Origin: Arthrobacter sp. CDRTa11
GTDB taxonomy: Bacteria; Actinomycetota; Actinomycetes; Actinomycetales; Micrococcaceae
Direction of reading: 5' to 3'
Assembly: GCF_026427775.1 (NCBI RefSeq)
Contig: NZ_CP044532.1
Span: 4,464,001 to 4,528,000 of the forward strand
DNA: 64,000 nt
In this document: piece after piece, positions 49,594 through 60,186 of the stretch
How positions within the stretch are numbered: position 1 is the first letter of the stretch
Layout: every line of letters starts with the position of its first letter
Position numbers and translations under genes: made by a program
The notes under the pieces: model-generated
Told to the model about the DNA's origin: nothing
Seen by the model: the letters and a program-made list of their open reading frames with translations, nothing else
Database searches by the model: none

Positions 49594-51737
49594 CCCCGGA
49601 CGATTACCGGACTTTGATGGAGCTCTTCCCGAACGAGACAGTTTCCCATGCCCGCCTGCAGGAAATCGAACTCCCAAGATCCGGCACCTTCGCACTGATC
49701 ACCCTGGACAACGGGCTTGACCGCAGACCTGCCACGCTGGGACCGAAGACGCTCATCGAACTTGGCTGCCTGCTCGACAGGCTCAAGGAACGGGCGGCGG
49801 CCGGGGACGTTTCCGCCGTCGGCCTTATTGGGACATCGGGCTATCTGGCCGCTGGCGCTGACCTTTCTGCGCTACGGACGCTTACTGATCCTGTCCCCGC
49901 CCGTCTCATGGCCCGCCTTGGCCATCAGACATTCAGGGCGCTGAGTACCCTGGGCGTGCCGACGTTTGCTTTCATCAACGGATCCGCCATAGGGGGCGGT
50001 CTCGAAGTCGCGCTGTCCGCGGACTATCGCACGGTATCCACGGCAGCTAAGGCTATCTCCCTGCCCGAGGCATACCTCGGATTGATTCCCGGCTGGGGCG
50101 GGGTTTACCAGTTGCCGCGACTGATCGGCCCCGGCAACGCGGTAAAGGTGATGGTTGAAAACGCCCTCAACAACAACCGAACGCTCGCTGGCAAAGCCGC
50201 CTTCGATCTTGGCATCGCTGACGCCATCTTCGCACCGGACAATTTCCTCCAGGAATCCCTGAACTGGGCCGAAACAATCATCGCCGACGAGGCCGCCGTT
50301 GCCGACATAGTTGCCCGACGTGCCGAAAAGGCAGCAAGTGACGACACCGACTGGGATGCCGCTCTCGCCAGTGGCCGGGCATTCATCGAGGCGAAGACCT
50401 CGAACGCCACCCCCGCGCCCGGCAAGGTCCTGGACCTGCTGGAGAAGGGCAGACACCTCACGGCAGAAGAGTCCGCCGACGCTGAGGTGGAGACCTTGGC
50501 AGCCCTCATGCAGACTCCGCATTTCCAGGACACTGTCTACGCGTTCCTCGATGTGATCCAGTCGCGCTCCAAGCAACCCGCGGGTGCCCCAGACACGCAG
50601 CTCAGCCGGCCGGTTACGAAGGTCGGCATCATTGGTGCCGGCCTGATGGCCAGCCAGCTAGCGCTGCTCTTTGTCCGCCAGCTCCAAGTGCCCGTGATCA
50701 TGACGGACATTGACCAGACACGGGTGAACAATGGCGTGGCGTACGTACACACACAAATTGACAAGTTGCTCGCTCAACAGCGCATCACCGACCACGCCGC
50801 CCAACGCACTAAGGCACTAGTAACCGGTTCCGTATCCAAAGAGGCCTTTGCCGACGCCAATTTTGTCATCGAAGCCGTTTTCGAGGACATGTCCGTGAAG
50901 AAGCAGGTCTTCGCCGAGGTGGAAGCCGTCGTTTCGCCTGAATGCATCCTCGCAACCAACACTTCATCCCTGTCCGTAGCGGACATGGCCGCGGATCTGC
51001 GGCACCCCGAGCGGGTTATCGGATTCCACTTCTTCAATCCAGTGTCCGCCATGCCGTTGCTTGAAGTAGTGCGTACGCCCAAGACGAGCAACGAAGTTCT
51101 GGCCACCGCGTTTGTCCTCGCCCAGACACTGAAGAAGACCGGGGTCTTGGTCCAAGACAGCCCTGCGTTCGTCGTGAACCGTGTCCTGCTGCGCCTGATG
51201 GGTGAGGTTGTCAATGCCTTCGACGATGGCACGCCGGCGGACATGGCTGACAATGCGCTCAAACCGCTGGGGCTGCCGATGACTCCGTTCACTCTGCTGG
51301 CAATGGTGGGGATTCCGGTGGTGCAACACGTGACCAAATCGCTGCACGCCGCCTTCGGCGAACGGTTCCACGTCTCCGCCAACCTGCAGATCCTCATCGA
51401 CAACGGCATCAGCTCGCTGTGGGCCAGGAACGACGACGGCGCCCTATGCGTCCCGCTTTCCACGTTGGAACTGCTCCGGTTCGGCAACACACCCAGCACC
51501 TCCAACGAACTGCTGGTCCGCGTCCAAGACGCACTGGCCCTGGAAATCGGTCTCATGCTTGATGAGGGCGTGGTCGCGGCCCCCGAGGACATCGATCTGT
51601 GCATGATTCTGGGTGCCGGCTGGCCGATGCACATGGGCGGCATCACCCCCTACCTGGACCGTGTAGGCGCCTCCCAACGAGTCAACGGGCAGACCTTCTC
51701 CAAGCGCAGACATCCCTTGACCACCAGGACCCGGTGA
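49590..51737 (+). CDS. FadB-like enoyl-CoA hydratase/3-hydroxyacyl-CoA dehydrogenase
   Basis: A 715-aa bifunctional enzyme. The N-terminal crotonase domain has GTSGYLAAGADLSAL (oxyanion hole) and NGSAIGGGLEVALSADYRTVS, with the catalytic Glu region EAYLGLIPGWGGVYQLPRLIG. A linker follows, then the HAD domain with the NAD site VGIIGAGLMASQLALLF near residue 350, TNTSSLSV, HFFNPVSAMPLLEVV (catalytic His) and a C-terminal helical domain. With the thiolase two genes upstream it completes beta-oxidation. The overlap with the ligase (ATGA) shows tight coupling. Confidence 0.94.
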   Translation: MTPDDYRTLMELFPNETVSHARLQEIELPRSGTFALITLDNGLDRRPATLGPKTLIELGCLLDRLKERAAAGDVSAVGLIGTSGYLAAGADLSALRTLTDPVPARLMARLGHQTFRALSTLGVPTFAFINGSAIGGGLEVALSADYRTVSTAAKAISLPEAYLGLIPGWGGVYQLPRLIGPGNAVKVMVENALNNNRTLAGKAAFDLGIADAIFAPDNFLQESLNWAETIIADEAAVADIVARRAEKAASDDTDWDAALASGRAFIEAKTSNATPAPGKVLDLLEKGRHLTAEESADAEVETLAALMQTPHFQDTVYAFLDVIQSRSKQPAGAPDTQLSRPVTKVGIIGAGLMASQLALLFVRQLQVPVIMTDIDQTRVNNGVAYVHTQIDKLLAQQRITDHAAQRTKALVTGSVSKEAFADANFVIEAVFEDMSVKKQVFAEVEAVVSPECILATNTSSLSVADMAADLRHPERVIGFHFFNPVSAMPLLEVVRTPKTSNEVLATAFVLAQTLKKTGVLVQDSPAFVVNRVLLRLMGEVVNAFDDGTPADMADNALKPLGLPMTPFTLLAMVGIPVVQHVTKSLHAAFGERFHVSANLQILIDNGISSLWARNDDGALCVPLSTLELLRFGNTPSTSNELLVRVQDALALEIGLMLDEGVVAAPEDIDLCMILGAGWPMHMGGITPYLDRVGASQRVNGQTFSKRRHPLTTRTR

Positions 51738-51766
51738 TACCTACCGCCCTGCTCATTCCATATATT

Positions 51767-51812
51767 GCCGGTCCGGTCCACCGCTAGGTCCACCGGACCG
51801 GCCCTTCCGCGT
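51767..51812 (+). terminator. Stem-loop after the beta-oxidation operon
   Basis: Arms GCCGGTCCGGT (51767-51777) and ACCGGACCGGC (51792-51802) with a 14-nt loop, followed by CCTTCCGCGTTT. It lies 30 nt after the operon's last stop. There is no true U-tract, so confidence is moderate. Confidence 0.55.
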
Positions 51813-52011
51813 TTAGGGCTGGCCTCACACACCTACCGGGTGCTCCCGAAACAGATAGAGTCCCGGCGTGGCACAGATGATGTATTGGCAGGTCCGTAAG
51901 CAGGCAGAACAGGACATCAATACGGCAACAGTCCACCGGCGACTCCCGGGAAACAAGACCAGGTGTGCCCTTGTAAATACAGCATTTGCCGACCCCCGGA
52001 GCGTTGGAGTA

Positions 52012-52551
52012 ATGGCCAAAAAACCCGGTGCGCGGGATGCAGTTCTCGACGCCTTTGAGGAACTCCTGATTCAAGCAGGGGAGCGCTCCGCTACCTTGGA
52101 CACTGTGGCCAAGCGGGCCGGGGTCTCTAAAGGAGGCCTCCTTTACCACTTCCCCAATAAATACGCGCTGATTACTGCCACGCTAGAGCGTCTGGACCGT
52201 CTGGCAAGTGAGGACCGGGGCCAAATGACATCCGCGCCAGAGGGACCGGCTGTGTACTTCATCCAGTCATCCCTCCGGTCCAACTCGCCCCTGCAACGCT
52301 CCCTCATGGCTGTAACGCGTCTTGCTGAGGGTGCAGATAAGGAGGCTCGCCGCTACTTTGTATCCACGCAGCAGCGATTGTTGGAACTGATTGGCGCAGA
52401 CATTGGCGAGGAAGCGGCTAAAGCGGTCCTTTACATGGGAAACGGGCTAAATTTCAACGCCATGTGGGAAAGCGGACCCTCCTGGAACGCCGACGGCCGG
52501 CAAGGAGACGCCGAGCAACTGTTGTCCGCAGTGGAGCGGCTCAGAAGTTAA
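52012..52551 (+). CDS. TetR-family transcriptional regulator
   Basis: A 179-aa regulator. The helix-turn-helix is DAVLDAFEELLIQAGERSATLDTVAKRAGVSKGGLLYHFPNKYALITA, with the GLLYHF recognition helix typical of regulators of fatty-acid and aromatic-acid pathways. ATG 52012 is chosen because GGAGT precedes it; an in-frame start at 51868 adds 48 residues with no TetR similarity. Lying just after the beta-oxidation operon, it is the likely repressor, with an acyl-CoA as inducer (inference). Confidence 0.88.
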   Translation: MAKKPGARDAVLDAFEELLIQAGERSATLDTVAKRAGVSKGGLLYHFPNKYALITATLERLDRLASEDRGQMTSAPEGPAVYFIQSSLRSNSPLQRSLMAVTRLAEGADKEARRYFVSTQQRLLELIGADIGEEAAKAVLYMGNGLNFNAMWESGPSWNADGRQGDAEQLLSAVERLRS

Positions 52552-52822
52552 CTGATACTTATCTACCATTCACGAGTCGGCCGCTCCGGCGCTCACGATG
52601 CCGAGACGTATCCGAGGGCCTATCACTCGAGCTTCCAAACGACATTTGTTGAGAATACGAGAAGAACTGCATTTCTTTCTGGTCATTTGACCTAGAAAGC
52701 CAACTGGAAGTGCTGGAAGGTGGTGTTCACGGAAAGAAGCACCGCACCGGGGGTGACCGGTCGGGACGCAAAGCAGCAGTTCCTGCCGGCGTCAAACACC
52801 CCTAGCTCAATCAAGGAGATCG

Positions 52823-54169
52823 ATGATGACTGCATCTACGCCAAACCAGCAGACGCCCGAACAGCAGGCGGCCGAACAGCAGGCGGCCGCCCTGGAGCTT
52901 GAGTGGGCCGCCAACCCGCGCTGGGAAGGTGTGACCCGGGACTACAAGGCCGCGGATGTCGTCCGCCTCCGTGGCCGTGTCTCCGAAGAGCACACTCTGG
53001 CCCGCCGCGGCTCGGAAAAGCTGTGGAAGCAGCTGACCGAGGAGCACAAGACCGGCGGCTATACGAACGCCCTGGGCGCCCTGACCGGCAACCAGGCTGT
53101 GCAGCAGGTCAAGGCTGGCCTCCGTGCCATCTACCTCTCAGGCTGGCAGGTGGCCGCGGACGCCAACAACTCCGGCCACACCTACCCGGACCAGTCCCTC
53201 TACCCGGCCAACTCGGTACCCACAGTGGTCCGCCGCATCAACAACGCCCTGCTCCGGGCAGACCAGATCGAGTTCTCCGAGGGCATCCAGACTGTTGAGG
53301 ACTGGATGGTGCCGATCGTTGCCGATGCCGAGGCAGGCTTCGGCGGGCCGCTGAACGCCTACGAGCTCATGAAATCCATGATCCAGGCCGGCGCCTCGGG
53401 TGTGCACTGGGAAGACCAGCTCGCCTCGGAGAAGAAGTGCGGCCACCTCGGCGGCAAGGTCCTGATCCCCACCCAGCAGCACGTCCGGACCCTGAACGCG
53501 GCCCGCCTGGCTGCAGACGTCGCCGGCACACCGTCGGTGGTCATCGCCCGCACCGACGCCGAGGCGGCAACCCTGATCACCTCCGACGTCGATCCCCGCG
53601 ACCAGGAATTCGTCCTCCGCGAAGGGGGCCAGCCGGTTCGCACCCCGGAGGGCTTCTACAAGGTCCGCAACGGCATCGAACCCTGCATCGCCTGCGCCAA
53701 GGCCTACGCCCCGTACTCCGACCTCATCTGGATGGAAACGGGCACCCCTGACCTCGAACTGGCCCGCAAGTTCGCCGAAGCCGTCAAGGCCGACTTCCCG
53801 GACCAGATGCTCTCCTACAACTGCTCGCCGTCATTCAACTGGCGCAAGCACCTGGACGACGCCACCATCGCCAAGTTCCAGCGTGAACTCGGCGCCATGG
53901 GCTTCACGTTCCAGTTCATCACCCTGGCCGGCTTCCACGCCCTGAATTACTCGATGTTCGACCTTGCCCACGGCTACGCCCGTGAAGGCATGAGCGCCTA
54001 TGTCGAGCTCCAGGAAAAGGAATTCGCCTCCGAATCCCGCGGCTACACCGCAACCAAGCACCAGCGCGAAGTCGGCACCGGCTACTTCGACGACATCGCT
54101 ACCGCGCTCAACCCGAACGCATCAACCCTGGCACTGGTGGGATCCACCGAAGAAGGCCAGTTCCACTAA
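52823..54169 (+). CDS. aceA: Isocitrate lyase
   Basis: A 448-aa enzyme cleaving isocitrate to glyoxylate and succinate, the first step of the glyoxylate shunt. The active-site signature [11 protein letters not shown] (catalytic Cys) lies near residue 200, with [10 protein letters not shown] before it and [16 protein letters not shown] and [11 protein letters not shown] after. A short Gln/Ala-rich N-terminal tail is present. AAGGAGATCG precedes ATG-ATG at 52823. The ~270 nt upstream must hold its promoter, but I saw no convincing operator. Malate synthase follows 69 nt downstream. Confidence 0.97.
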   Translation: MMTASTPNQQTPEQQAAEQQAAALELEWAANPRWEGVTRDYKAADVVRLRGRVSEEHTLARRGSEKLWKQLTEEHKTGGYTNALGALTGNQAVQQVKAGLRAIYLSGWQVAADANNSGHTYPDQSLYPANSVPTVVRRINNALLRADQIEFSEGIQTVEDWMVPIVADAEAGFGGPLNAYELMKSMIQAGASGVHWEDQLASEKKCGHLGGKVLIPTQQHVRTLNAARLAADVAGTPSVVIARTDAEAATLITSDVDPRDQEFVLREGGQPVRTPEGFYKVRNGIEPCIACAKAYAPYSDLIWMETGTPDLELARKFAEAVKADFPDQMLSYNCSPSFNWRKHLDDATIAKFQRELGAMGFTFQFITLAGFHALNYSMFDLAHGYAREGMSAYVELQEKEFASESRGYTATKHQREVGTGYFDDIATALNPNASTLALVGSTEEGQFH

Positions 54170-54238
54170 CACCTACGACGGCCGGGCCTTCCACCTCTTG
54201 AAATGAAGTGCCCGCCGTCGCCCTCCAAGGAGAAACTC

Positions 54239-55891
54239 GTGAGCTACTTCACTGACATTTTGACCATCACTGGGATTACATTAACTGCCCAGCCCATACT
54301 GCGCCAGAACGAAGTCCTCACGCCGGAGGCGCTGCAATTCGTTTCAAAGCTGCACCGGGCCACCGCTGAGCGGCGGCAGGAGTTGCTGCAGGCACGTCGG
54401 ACCCGGCGGGCCGAGATCGCTGCCGGGCAGGACCCGCGGTTCCTTCGGGAGACCGAGGACATCCGCAACGACCCGTCGTGGCGCGTCGCTCCGCCGGCGC
54501 CCGGGCTGGAGGACCGCCGGGTGGAGATCACCGGCCCGGTGGACAAGAAGATGACCATCAACGCGCTGAACTCCGGCGCAAAGGTCTGGCTCGCGGACAT
54601 GGAAGACTCCTCCACCCCCACGTGGCGCAACGTCATCAAGGGCCAGCTGAACCTCACCGACGCCCTCGAACGACGCATCGACTACACGAGCCCCGAAGGC
54701 AAGGAATACAAGCTCCGCCCCGCCGAGGATCTGCCCACCATCGTGGTCCGGCCCCGCGGCTGGCACCTGCCCGAGAAGCACATGATCATCGACGGCGCTC
54801 CCGTGGCCGGCGGCATCGTGGACTTCGGTCTGTTCTTCTTCCACAACGCCCGCCGCCTGATCGCCCAGGGCAAAGGCCCGTACTTCTACCTGCCCAAGAT
54901 CGAAAACCACCTCGAAGCCCGGCTGTGGAACGACATCTTCATCCTCGCCCAGGACCTGCTCGGCATCCCGCAGGGCACCATCCGCGCCACCGTGCTGATC
55001 GAGACCATCACCGCGGCCTTCGAGATGGAGGAGATCCTCTACGAACTGCGCGACCACGCCGCCGGCCTTAACGCCGGCCGCTGGGACTACATCTTCTCCC
55101 TGATCAAGAACTTCCGCACCCGCGGCCCCCGGTTTGTCCTGCCGGACCGCGCCCAGGTAACCATGACCCAGCCCTTCATGCGCGCCTACACCGAACAGCT
55201 GGTCCGTGCCTGCCACAAGCGCGGCGCCATGGCCATCGGCGGAATGGCCGCCGCCGTCCCCAACCGCAAGGACGAAGCAGCCAACACCAACGCGTTCGAG
55301 AAGGTCCGTGCCGACAAAACCCGCGAGGCCAACGACGGCTTCGACGGCTCCTGGGTGGCCCACCCGGACCTCGTTCCGGTCTGCCGCGAAGTGTTCGACG
55401 CCACCCTCGGCGAACGCCCCAACCAGCTGGACCGCACCCGCGAGGACGTCATCCCCGACGACCGCGCCCTCATCAACGTGGCCGCCACCACCGGGACCAT
55501 CACCGAACAGGGCATCCGGAACAACATCGAGGTAGGCATCCGCTACATCGAGTCCTGGCTCCGCGGGAACGGCGCCGTCGCCATCCACAACCTCATGGAA
55601 GACGCCGCCACCGCGGAAATCTCCCGCTCCCAGCTCTGGCAGTGGATGTACGCGTCCGCCATCACCGACCGCGGCGAAATCATCACCCACCACTGGATCG
55701 AGGAACTGCTCGACGAAGAGTTCGCACGCCTGGAACGCTTCGACGGCGACCGCTTCGAAGACTCCCGCGACATCTTCGAGGAAGTCACACTCAGCCAGGA
55801 CTTCCCCTCCTTCCTCACCCTCCCCGCCTACGCCCACTACCTCACCGAGGCCCGCGAAAAGGCCACCGAGGAAGAACTCGCCAGAGCCTAA
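54239..55891 (+). CDS. aceB: Malate synthase A
   Basis: A 550-aa enzyme condensing glyoxylate with acetyl-CoA to malate. Hallmarks are [24 protein letters not shown], the catalytic-region [68 protein letters not shown] and [15 protein letters not shown] 54239 is preceded by AAGGAG and gives an N-terminus matching the family; an in-frame ATG at 54203 is rejected. It is probably co-transcribed with aceA. A long minus-strand open frame across it is a codon-bias artefact. Confidence 0.96.
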   Translation: MSYFTDILTITGITLTAQPILRQNEVLTPEALQFVSKLHRATAERRQELLQARRTRRAEIAAGQDPRFLRETEDIRNDPSWRVAPPAPGLEDRRVEITGPVDKKMTINALNSGAKVWLADMEDSSTPTWRNVIKGQLNLTDALERRIDYTSPEGKEYKLRPAEDLPTIVVRPRGWHLPEKHMIIDGAPVAGGIVDFGLFFFHNARRLIAQGKGPYFYLPKIENHLEARLWNDIFILAQDLLGIPQGTIRATVLIETITAAFEMEEILYELRDHAAGLNAGRWDYIFSLIKNFRTRGPRFVLPDRAQVTMTQPFMRAYTEQLVRACHKRGAMAIGGMAAAVPNRKDEAANTNAFEKVRADKTREANDGFDGSWVAHPDLVPVCREVFDATLGERPNQLDRTREDVIPDDRALINVAATTGTITEQGIRNNIEVGIRYIESWLRGNGAVAIHNLMEDAATAEISRSQLWQWMYASAITDRGEIITHHWIEELLDEEFARLERFDGDRFEDSRDIFEEVTLSQDFPSFLTLPAYAHYLTEAREKATEEELARA

Positions 55892-56012
55892 AGCGGAAAG
55901 CGTCAGTCGGTCCAGCAATCCAATCGCAACAGGAGACCCGAAAGTCGGGAGCTGGGCTGACTGCGATAGGAGATGCTTGCCCCCCGTTGACGGGCAAGAA
56001 TCTCCTTCTTGG

Positions 56013-56046
56013 CTCCGCGTACCGTTCACAAGAGCGGTACGCGGAG
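56013..56046. repeat. Perfect 12-bp inverted repeat
   Basis: CTCCGCGTACCG and its exact complement around TTCACAAGAG, about 120 nt after the malate synthase stop. It could form a stable hairpin (terminator without a U-tract) or be a binding site. Confidence 0.6.
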
Positions 56047-56099
56047 ACTCAGTTGTGAGAGTTTCTGCGAGATTTGGAACGATCCCGACATTGCTCCCC

Positions 56100-56330
56100 A
56101 TGAATGAAAGAACTGACATGAACTGCGAATGTACAGACTCCCTAACGCTGAAAATATGGGACCGGTCAACTATCATCGCCACACTTGACGGCATGGTCCA
56201 GAACCTTGCAGCACGGGCCGCGACCAGGACGGACAGCGTCGTGGTAAGCCGCAGTGGGCCGGATACTTTTACTGCTAGGCTCACCGGCGACCATTCCTGC
56301 AGTGATTTGCACCAAGAGGTCCCCTGCTGA
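56100..56330 (+). CDS. Doubtful small protein, 76 aa
   Basis: A frame MNERTDMNCECTDSLTLKIW..., then ATLDGMVQNLAARAATRTDSVVVSRSGPDTFTARLTGDHSC. The amino-acid mix is protein-like, with possible strand-helix-strand order, but no family is recognised and the ribosome site is weak. A second ATG lies at 56118. The remaining sequence between 55892 and 56565 shows no other gene. Confidence 0.3.
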   Translation: MNERTDMNCECTDSLTLKIWDRSTIIATLDGMVQNLAARAATRTDSVVVSRSGPDTFTARLTGDHSCSDLHQEVPC

Positions 56331-56565
56331 CGCCTGTTCTTCAGGCGGAGAGGATTGCCGGGATCTCCCCGTAAGCCGAATAACCGCTGTATACAGCATG
56401 GTGGTCGCGCGGTAGTAGGGGTTTCCATCGACCCGGGATTCTCACGGGGAATGAGCCATGGGGACCGTCAATGATGATCGGTCTTGAGAGATACGGACAG
56501 ACGTCGCCCGGTGCCCGGCAACGGGATCCGTCCAGGCACATCACATCTTAGAGAAAAGGAAAAAA

Positions 56566-58119
56566 GTGACACGTATTGGCATTGTGGCCGAGTTGGGTCG
56601 CGAGACGAGGGTGGCGGCGACGCCTGTCACCGTGAAGCAGTTGTTGGGGTTGGGTTACGAGGTTGTGGTCGAGAAGGGTGCGGGGGAGTCCGCGTCGTTC
56701 CGTGATGAGGCTTATGCCGAAGCGGGTGCCCTGATTGTGGGCGCCGATGAGGCGTGGGGCAGCGAGGTGGTGTTGCGGATTAATCCGCCTACTGAGGATG
56801 AGATTGCCCGTCTGACCGAGGGTGCCACGTTGATCGGGTCGTTGAGTCCTGGTTTGCGGCCTGAGCTGGTGGAGGCTCTGGCTTCGCGTCCGGTCACGGC
56901 GCTGGCGTTGGATGCGGTGCCGCGGATCTCGCGGGCGCAGTCGATGGATGTGCTCAGTTCGATGGCGAACATTGCCGGGTACCGTGCCGTGATCGAGGCT
57001 GCGCACGAGTTTGGCCGGTTCTTTACCGGGCAGGTGACGGCGGCGGGCAAGGTTCCGCCGGCGAAGGTCCTGGTCGCTGGTGCCGGTGTTGCCGGGTTGG
57101 CGGCGATCGGGGCCGCGTCCAGCCTGGGCGCGATTGTCCGGGCGACGGATCCGCGGCCGGAGGTCGCCGACCAGGTGAAGTCGATCGGCGGTACCTACCT
57201 CAAGGTCGAGGTCGCCGAGGAGATGAAGTCCTCCGATGGATACGCGAAGGCGACGTCCGAGGCGTACAACGCCCGGGCCGCGGAAATTTACTCCGAGCAG
57301 GCAGCGGATGTGGACATCATCATCACCACTGCCCTGATCCCGGGGCGTCCGGCGCCGAAGCTCCTCACCGCCTCCGATGTGGCCGGCATGAAGGCTGGCA
57401 GTGTGATCGTGGACATGGCAGCGGGTCAGGGCGGGAACGTCGAAGGCTCCGTCGCCGGCGAACGCATCGTGACGGACAACGGGGTGGTGATCCTGGGCTA
57501 CACGGATCTTCCGGCCCGTTTGCCGGCCCAGGCGTCCCAGCTGTACGGGACGAACATGGTGAACCTGCTCAAGCTCCTGACCCCGGACAAAGACGGTCAG
57601 CTTCGGATCGATTTCGATGACGTGGTGCAGCGCTCGGTGACGGTGGTGCGCGACGGTGAGAAGACCTGGCCGCCGCCACCGGTCCAGGTCTCAGCCGCCC
57701 CGGCGGCCCAGGCCCAGGCCACGGCTGCCGAAACCACCGCCCCGAAGAAGAAGCAAGTCCTCGGTACCGCCGGTAAAGCGGGCTTGTTTGCCGCCGGCAT
57801 CGCGGCGTTGTTCCTGGTGAACGCGGTGGCTCCGGCGCCGCTGCCCCAGCACTTTACGGTGCTGATGCTCTCGATAGTGGTCGGCTTCTATGTCATCGGG
57901 AAAGTCCATCACGCCCTGCACACCCCGCTGATGTCCGTCACGAATGCGATCTCGGGGATCATCGTCGTCGGCGCGCTGCTGCAGGTCACCTCGGACAACA
58001 TTGTCATGCAGGTCCTGGCCGCGGTCGCGGTGCTGCTGGCCAGCATTAACATTTTCGGCGGCTTCGCCGTCACCCGGCGCATGCTCGCCATGTTCTCGGC
58101 CGGGAAGGCACGTTCATGA
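56566..58119 (+). CDS. pntA: NAD(P) transhydrogenase subunit alpha (full-length)
   Basis: A 517-aa protein. The N-terminal alanine dehydrogenase/PNT-like NAD(H) domain (about 1-370) has [62 protein letters not shown] and the RQD-loop-like region. An Ala/Gln/Pro linker follows, then about four membrane helices ([67 protein letters not shown]). The alpha1 and alpha2 parts are joined in one chain, as in E. coli PntA. It couples proton entry to NADPH formation. GTG 56566 follows AAAAGGAA. It overlaps pntB by 4 nt. Confidence 0.95.
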   Translation: MTRIGIVAELGRETRVAATPVTVKQLLGLGYEVVVEKGAGESASFRDEAYAEAGALIVGADEAWGSEVVLRINPPTEDEIARLTEGATLIGSLSPGLRPELVEALASRPVTALALDAVPRISRAQSMDVLSSMANIAGYRAVIEAAHEFGRFFTGQVTAAGKVPPAKVLVAGAGVAGLAAIGAASSLGAIVRATDPRPEVADQVKSIGGTYLKVEVAEEMKSSDGYAKATSEAYNARAAEIYSEQAADVDIIITTALIPGRPAPKLLTASDVAGMKAGSVIVDMAAGQGGNVEGSVAGERIVTDNGVVILGYTDLPARLPAQASQLYGTNMVNLLKLLTPDKDGQLRIDFDDVVQRSVTVVRDGEKTWPPPPVQVSAAPAAQAQATAAETTAPKKKQVLGTAGKAGLFAAGIAALFLVNAVAPAPLPQHFTVLMLSIVVGFYVIGKVHHALHTPLMSVTNAISGIIVVGALLQVTSDNIVMQVLAAVAVLLASINIFGGFAVTRRMLAMFSAGKARS

Positions 58120-59594
58120 GCGCGGCCACCGAAGCAGCAGTAGCAACACTTACGAGGAGCTCTACCGTGTCTGACACCGTCTCCGGTCCGTTGACCGCCG
58201 ACTCCATCGCCGGCGCCGCCTACGTCGTCGCTGCCCTGCTGTTCATCCTCAGCCTCGCCGGGCTGAGCAAGCACGAGAAAGCCCGGGCCGGGGTCATCTA
58301 CGGCATCACCGGCATGGTCATCGCCCTGGCAGCGACGATCTGGCTGACCCTGCAGGGCGCCTGGGGCACCGGCGCCGGCCTGACCGGGCTGGGCCTGCTG
58401 GTCGCCGCGGTGGCCGTCGGCGGCGCCATCGGGCTCTGGCGCGCCCGGGTGGTGGAGATGACCGGCATGCCCGAACTGATCGCCCTGCTGCATAGCTTCG
58501 TTGGTCTCGCCGCGGTGCTGGTTGGGTGGAACGGGCACCTCGAAGCCCCGGACCTATCCCCGGACCTGACAGCGATCCACCACGCCGAGGTGTTCATCGG
58601 CGTTTTCATTGGTGCGGTGACCTTCACCGGCTCGATCGTGGCGTTCCTGAAACTCTCCGCGAGGATGAAGTCCTCACCGTTGATGCTGCCGGGCAAGAAC
58701 GCGATCAACCTCGGCGCCCTCGTCGCGTTTGTGGCTCTTACCGTCTGGTACGTCAACGACTCCCAGCTCTGGCTCCTCGTCGTCGTCACCGCCCTTGCCC
58801 TGGGGCTGGGCTGGCACCTGGTGGCCTCTATTGGAGGCGGCGACATGCCTGTGGTTGTGTCCATGCTGAACAGCTACTCCGGCTGGGCCGCCGCTGCGGC
58901 CGGGTTCCTGCTGAACAATGACCTGCTGATCATCACCGGTGCCTTGGTTGGCTCCTCGGGTGCGTACCTGTCCTACATCATGTGCAAGGCCATGAACCGG
59001 TCCTTCATCTCCGTGATCGCCGGCGGCTTCGGCATCGCCGTCCCCGCCAGCACGGGGGACGCGGATCAGGGCGAGCACCGCGAAATCACGGCCGGGGCCA
59101 CCGCTGAAATGCTGACCAACGCCTCGTCCGTGGTCATCACTCCCGGCTACGGCATGGCCGTCGCGCAAGCCCAATACCCCGTCGCCGAACTCGCCCACCA
59201 GCTCCGAGAGAGGGGTGTGAATGTCAGGTTCGGCATCCACCCGGTCGCCGGGCGCCTGCCAGGGCACATGAACGTTCTCCTCGCCGAAGCGAAAGTCCCC
59301 TATGACATCGTCCTGGAAATGGACGAAATCAACGATGACCTCGGCGACACCTCCGTGGTCCTGGTCATCGGCGCTAACGACACCGTTAACCCCTCCGCCG
59401 CAGAAGACCCGGGCAGCCCCATTGCCGGGATGCCTGTCCTGCGGGTCTGGGAAGCCGAAAACGTCATCGTGTTCAAACGCTCCATGGCCGCAGGCTACGC
59501 CGGCGTCCAAAACCCACTGTTCTACCGCGACAACTCCCAAATGCTCTTCGGCGACGCCAAAACCCGCGTCGAAGACATCCTCAAAGCGTTCTGA
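58116..59594 (+). CDS. pntB: NAD(P) transhydrogenase subunit beta
   Basis: A 492-aa membrane protein. About nine membrane helices are followed by the C-terminal NADP(H)-binding domain (about 320-490), with [68 protein letters not shown] and [28 protein letters not shown], all standard PntB signatures. The ATG at 58116 overlaps the pntA stop, but a GTG at 58167 has a better ribosome site (GAGGAGC) and would remove 17 non-conserved residues. The pair supplies NADPH during growth on acetyl-CoA-yielding substrates. Confidence 0.95.
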   Translation: MSAATEAAVATLTRSSTVSDTVSGPLTADSIAGAAYVVAALLFILSLAGLSKHEKARAGVIYGITGMVIALAATIWLTLQGAWGTGAGLTGLGLLVAAVAVGGAIGLWRARVVEMTGMPELIALLHSFVGLAAVLVGWNGHLEAPDLSPDLTAIHHAEVFIGVFIGAVTFTGSIVAFLKLSARMKSSPLMLPGKNAINLGALVAFVALTVWYVNDSQLWLLVVVTALALGLGWHLVASIGGGDMPVVVSMLNSYSGWAAAAAGFLLNNDLLIITGALVGSSGAYLSYIMCKAMNRSFISVIAGGFGIAVPASTGDADQGEHREITAGATAEMLTNASSVVITPGYGMAVAQAQYPVAELAHQLRERGVNVRFGIHPVAGRLPGHMNVLLAEAKVPYDIVLEMDEINDDLGDTSVVLVIGANDTVNPSAAEDPGSPIAGMPVLRVWEAENVIVFKRSMAAGYAGVQNPLFYRDNSQMLFGDAKTRVEDILKAF

Positions 59595-59681
59595 CATATG
59601 GACCACCACGATGGTTCCTGAGCAGGTCGACATCCAGCGCACAGCCAGCACTCAGGTTCAAAGATAAATATGCCGAAGGCT

Positions 59682-59718
59682 CTGAAGGCCCCTGTCTGCA
59701 TCAGACAGGGGCCTTCAG
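59682..59718 (+). terminator. Terminator-like hairpin after pntAB
   Basis: A perfect 17-bp stem (CTGAAGGCCCCTGTCTG and its complement) with a CAT loop, 88 nt after the pntB stop. It is very stable but lacks a U-tract. The rest of 59595-60019 shows no gene that I can support. Confidence 0.6.
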
Positions 59719-60019
59719 CTTGTGCCCAGACACTTGGCGTCTGCCCGTAACAGGGAGTATGCAGTGGGGAAGCATCGACAGACTGTAAGGAGGACGATGG
59801 CCGACTTCGGCTTCTCCATTATTGCTGGAGAAGCCACACATGCGGTTTGGAACACGAGGCGGACCCATGTCTAGACAGACGCAGCGTGTCATACGAGGGC
59901 CAATTGCTCCACACGCTGCAAGGAATCACGAATGTCCCCCGCCGACCGCTCATTCCTTGTCTCTCCCTCTCTGCTCAAGGCAGGAAGCTATCGATACTCA
60001 TGTTCTTCCCCGGCACAAA

Positions 60020-60059
60020 GGGAAGCGGTCCCAGGCGACGTAGCCCAAGACCGCTTCCC
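60020..60059 (-). terminator. Possible terminator of the MFS gene
   Basis: Arms GGGAAGCGGTC (60020-60030) and GACCGCTTCCC (60049-60059) with an 18-nt loop. On the minus strand it is followed by TTTGTGCC. It lies about 130 nt past the MFS stop. Confidence 0.45.
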
Positions 60060-60186
60060 GCGTTCCTTAACAAAGATGCGTGAAATATCTCGATTGACGG
60101 ATTCGTCCCGGCGGCCCATGCAGCCGATGCGAAAGCTGCCTGCAATTTAGCAATAGCGATAGTAGCACAAGGAGCGACAGTTATCG

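Noticed and set aside
54344..56428. Minus-strand open frame of 694 codons across malate synthase
   Set aside because: Repetitive Val/Gly/Asp/Glu composition typical of antisense frames in GC-rich DNA; the plus-strand malate synthase carries all active-site motifs.
58674..59651. Minus-strand frame opposite pntB
   Set aside because: Antisense shadow; pntB has unmistakable NADP-binding signatures.
59822..60083. Short plus-strand frames between pntB and the MFS gene
   Set aside because: No ribosome sites, overlapping frames, and His/Arg/Ser-rich translations crossing a hairpin; not credible genes.
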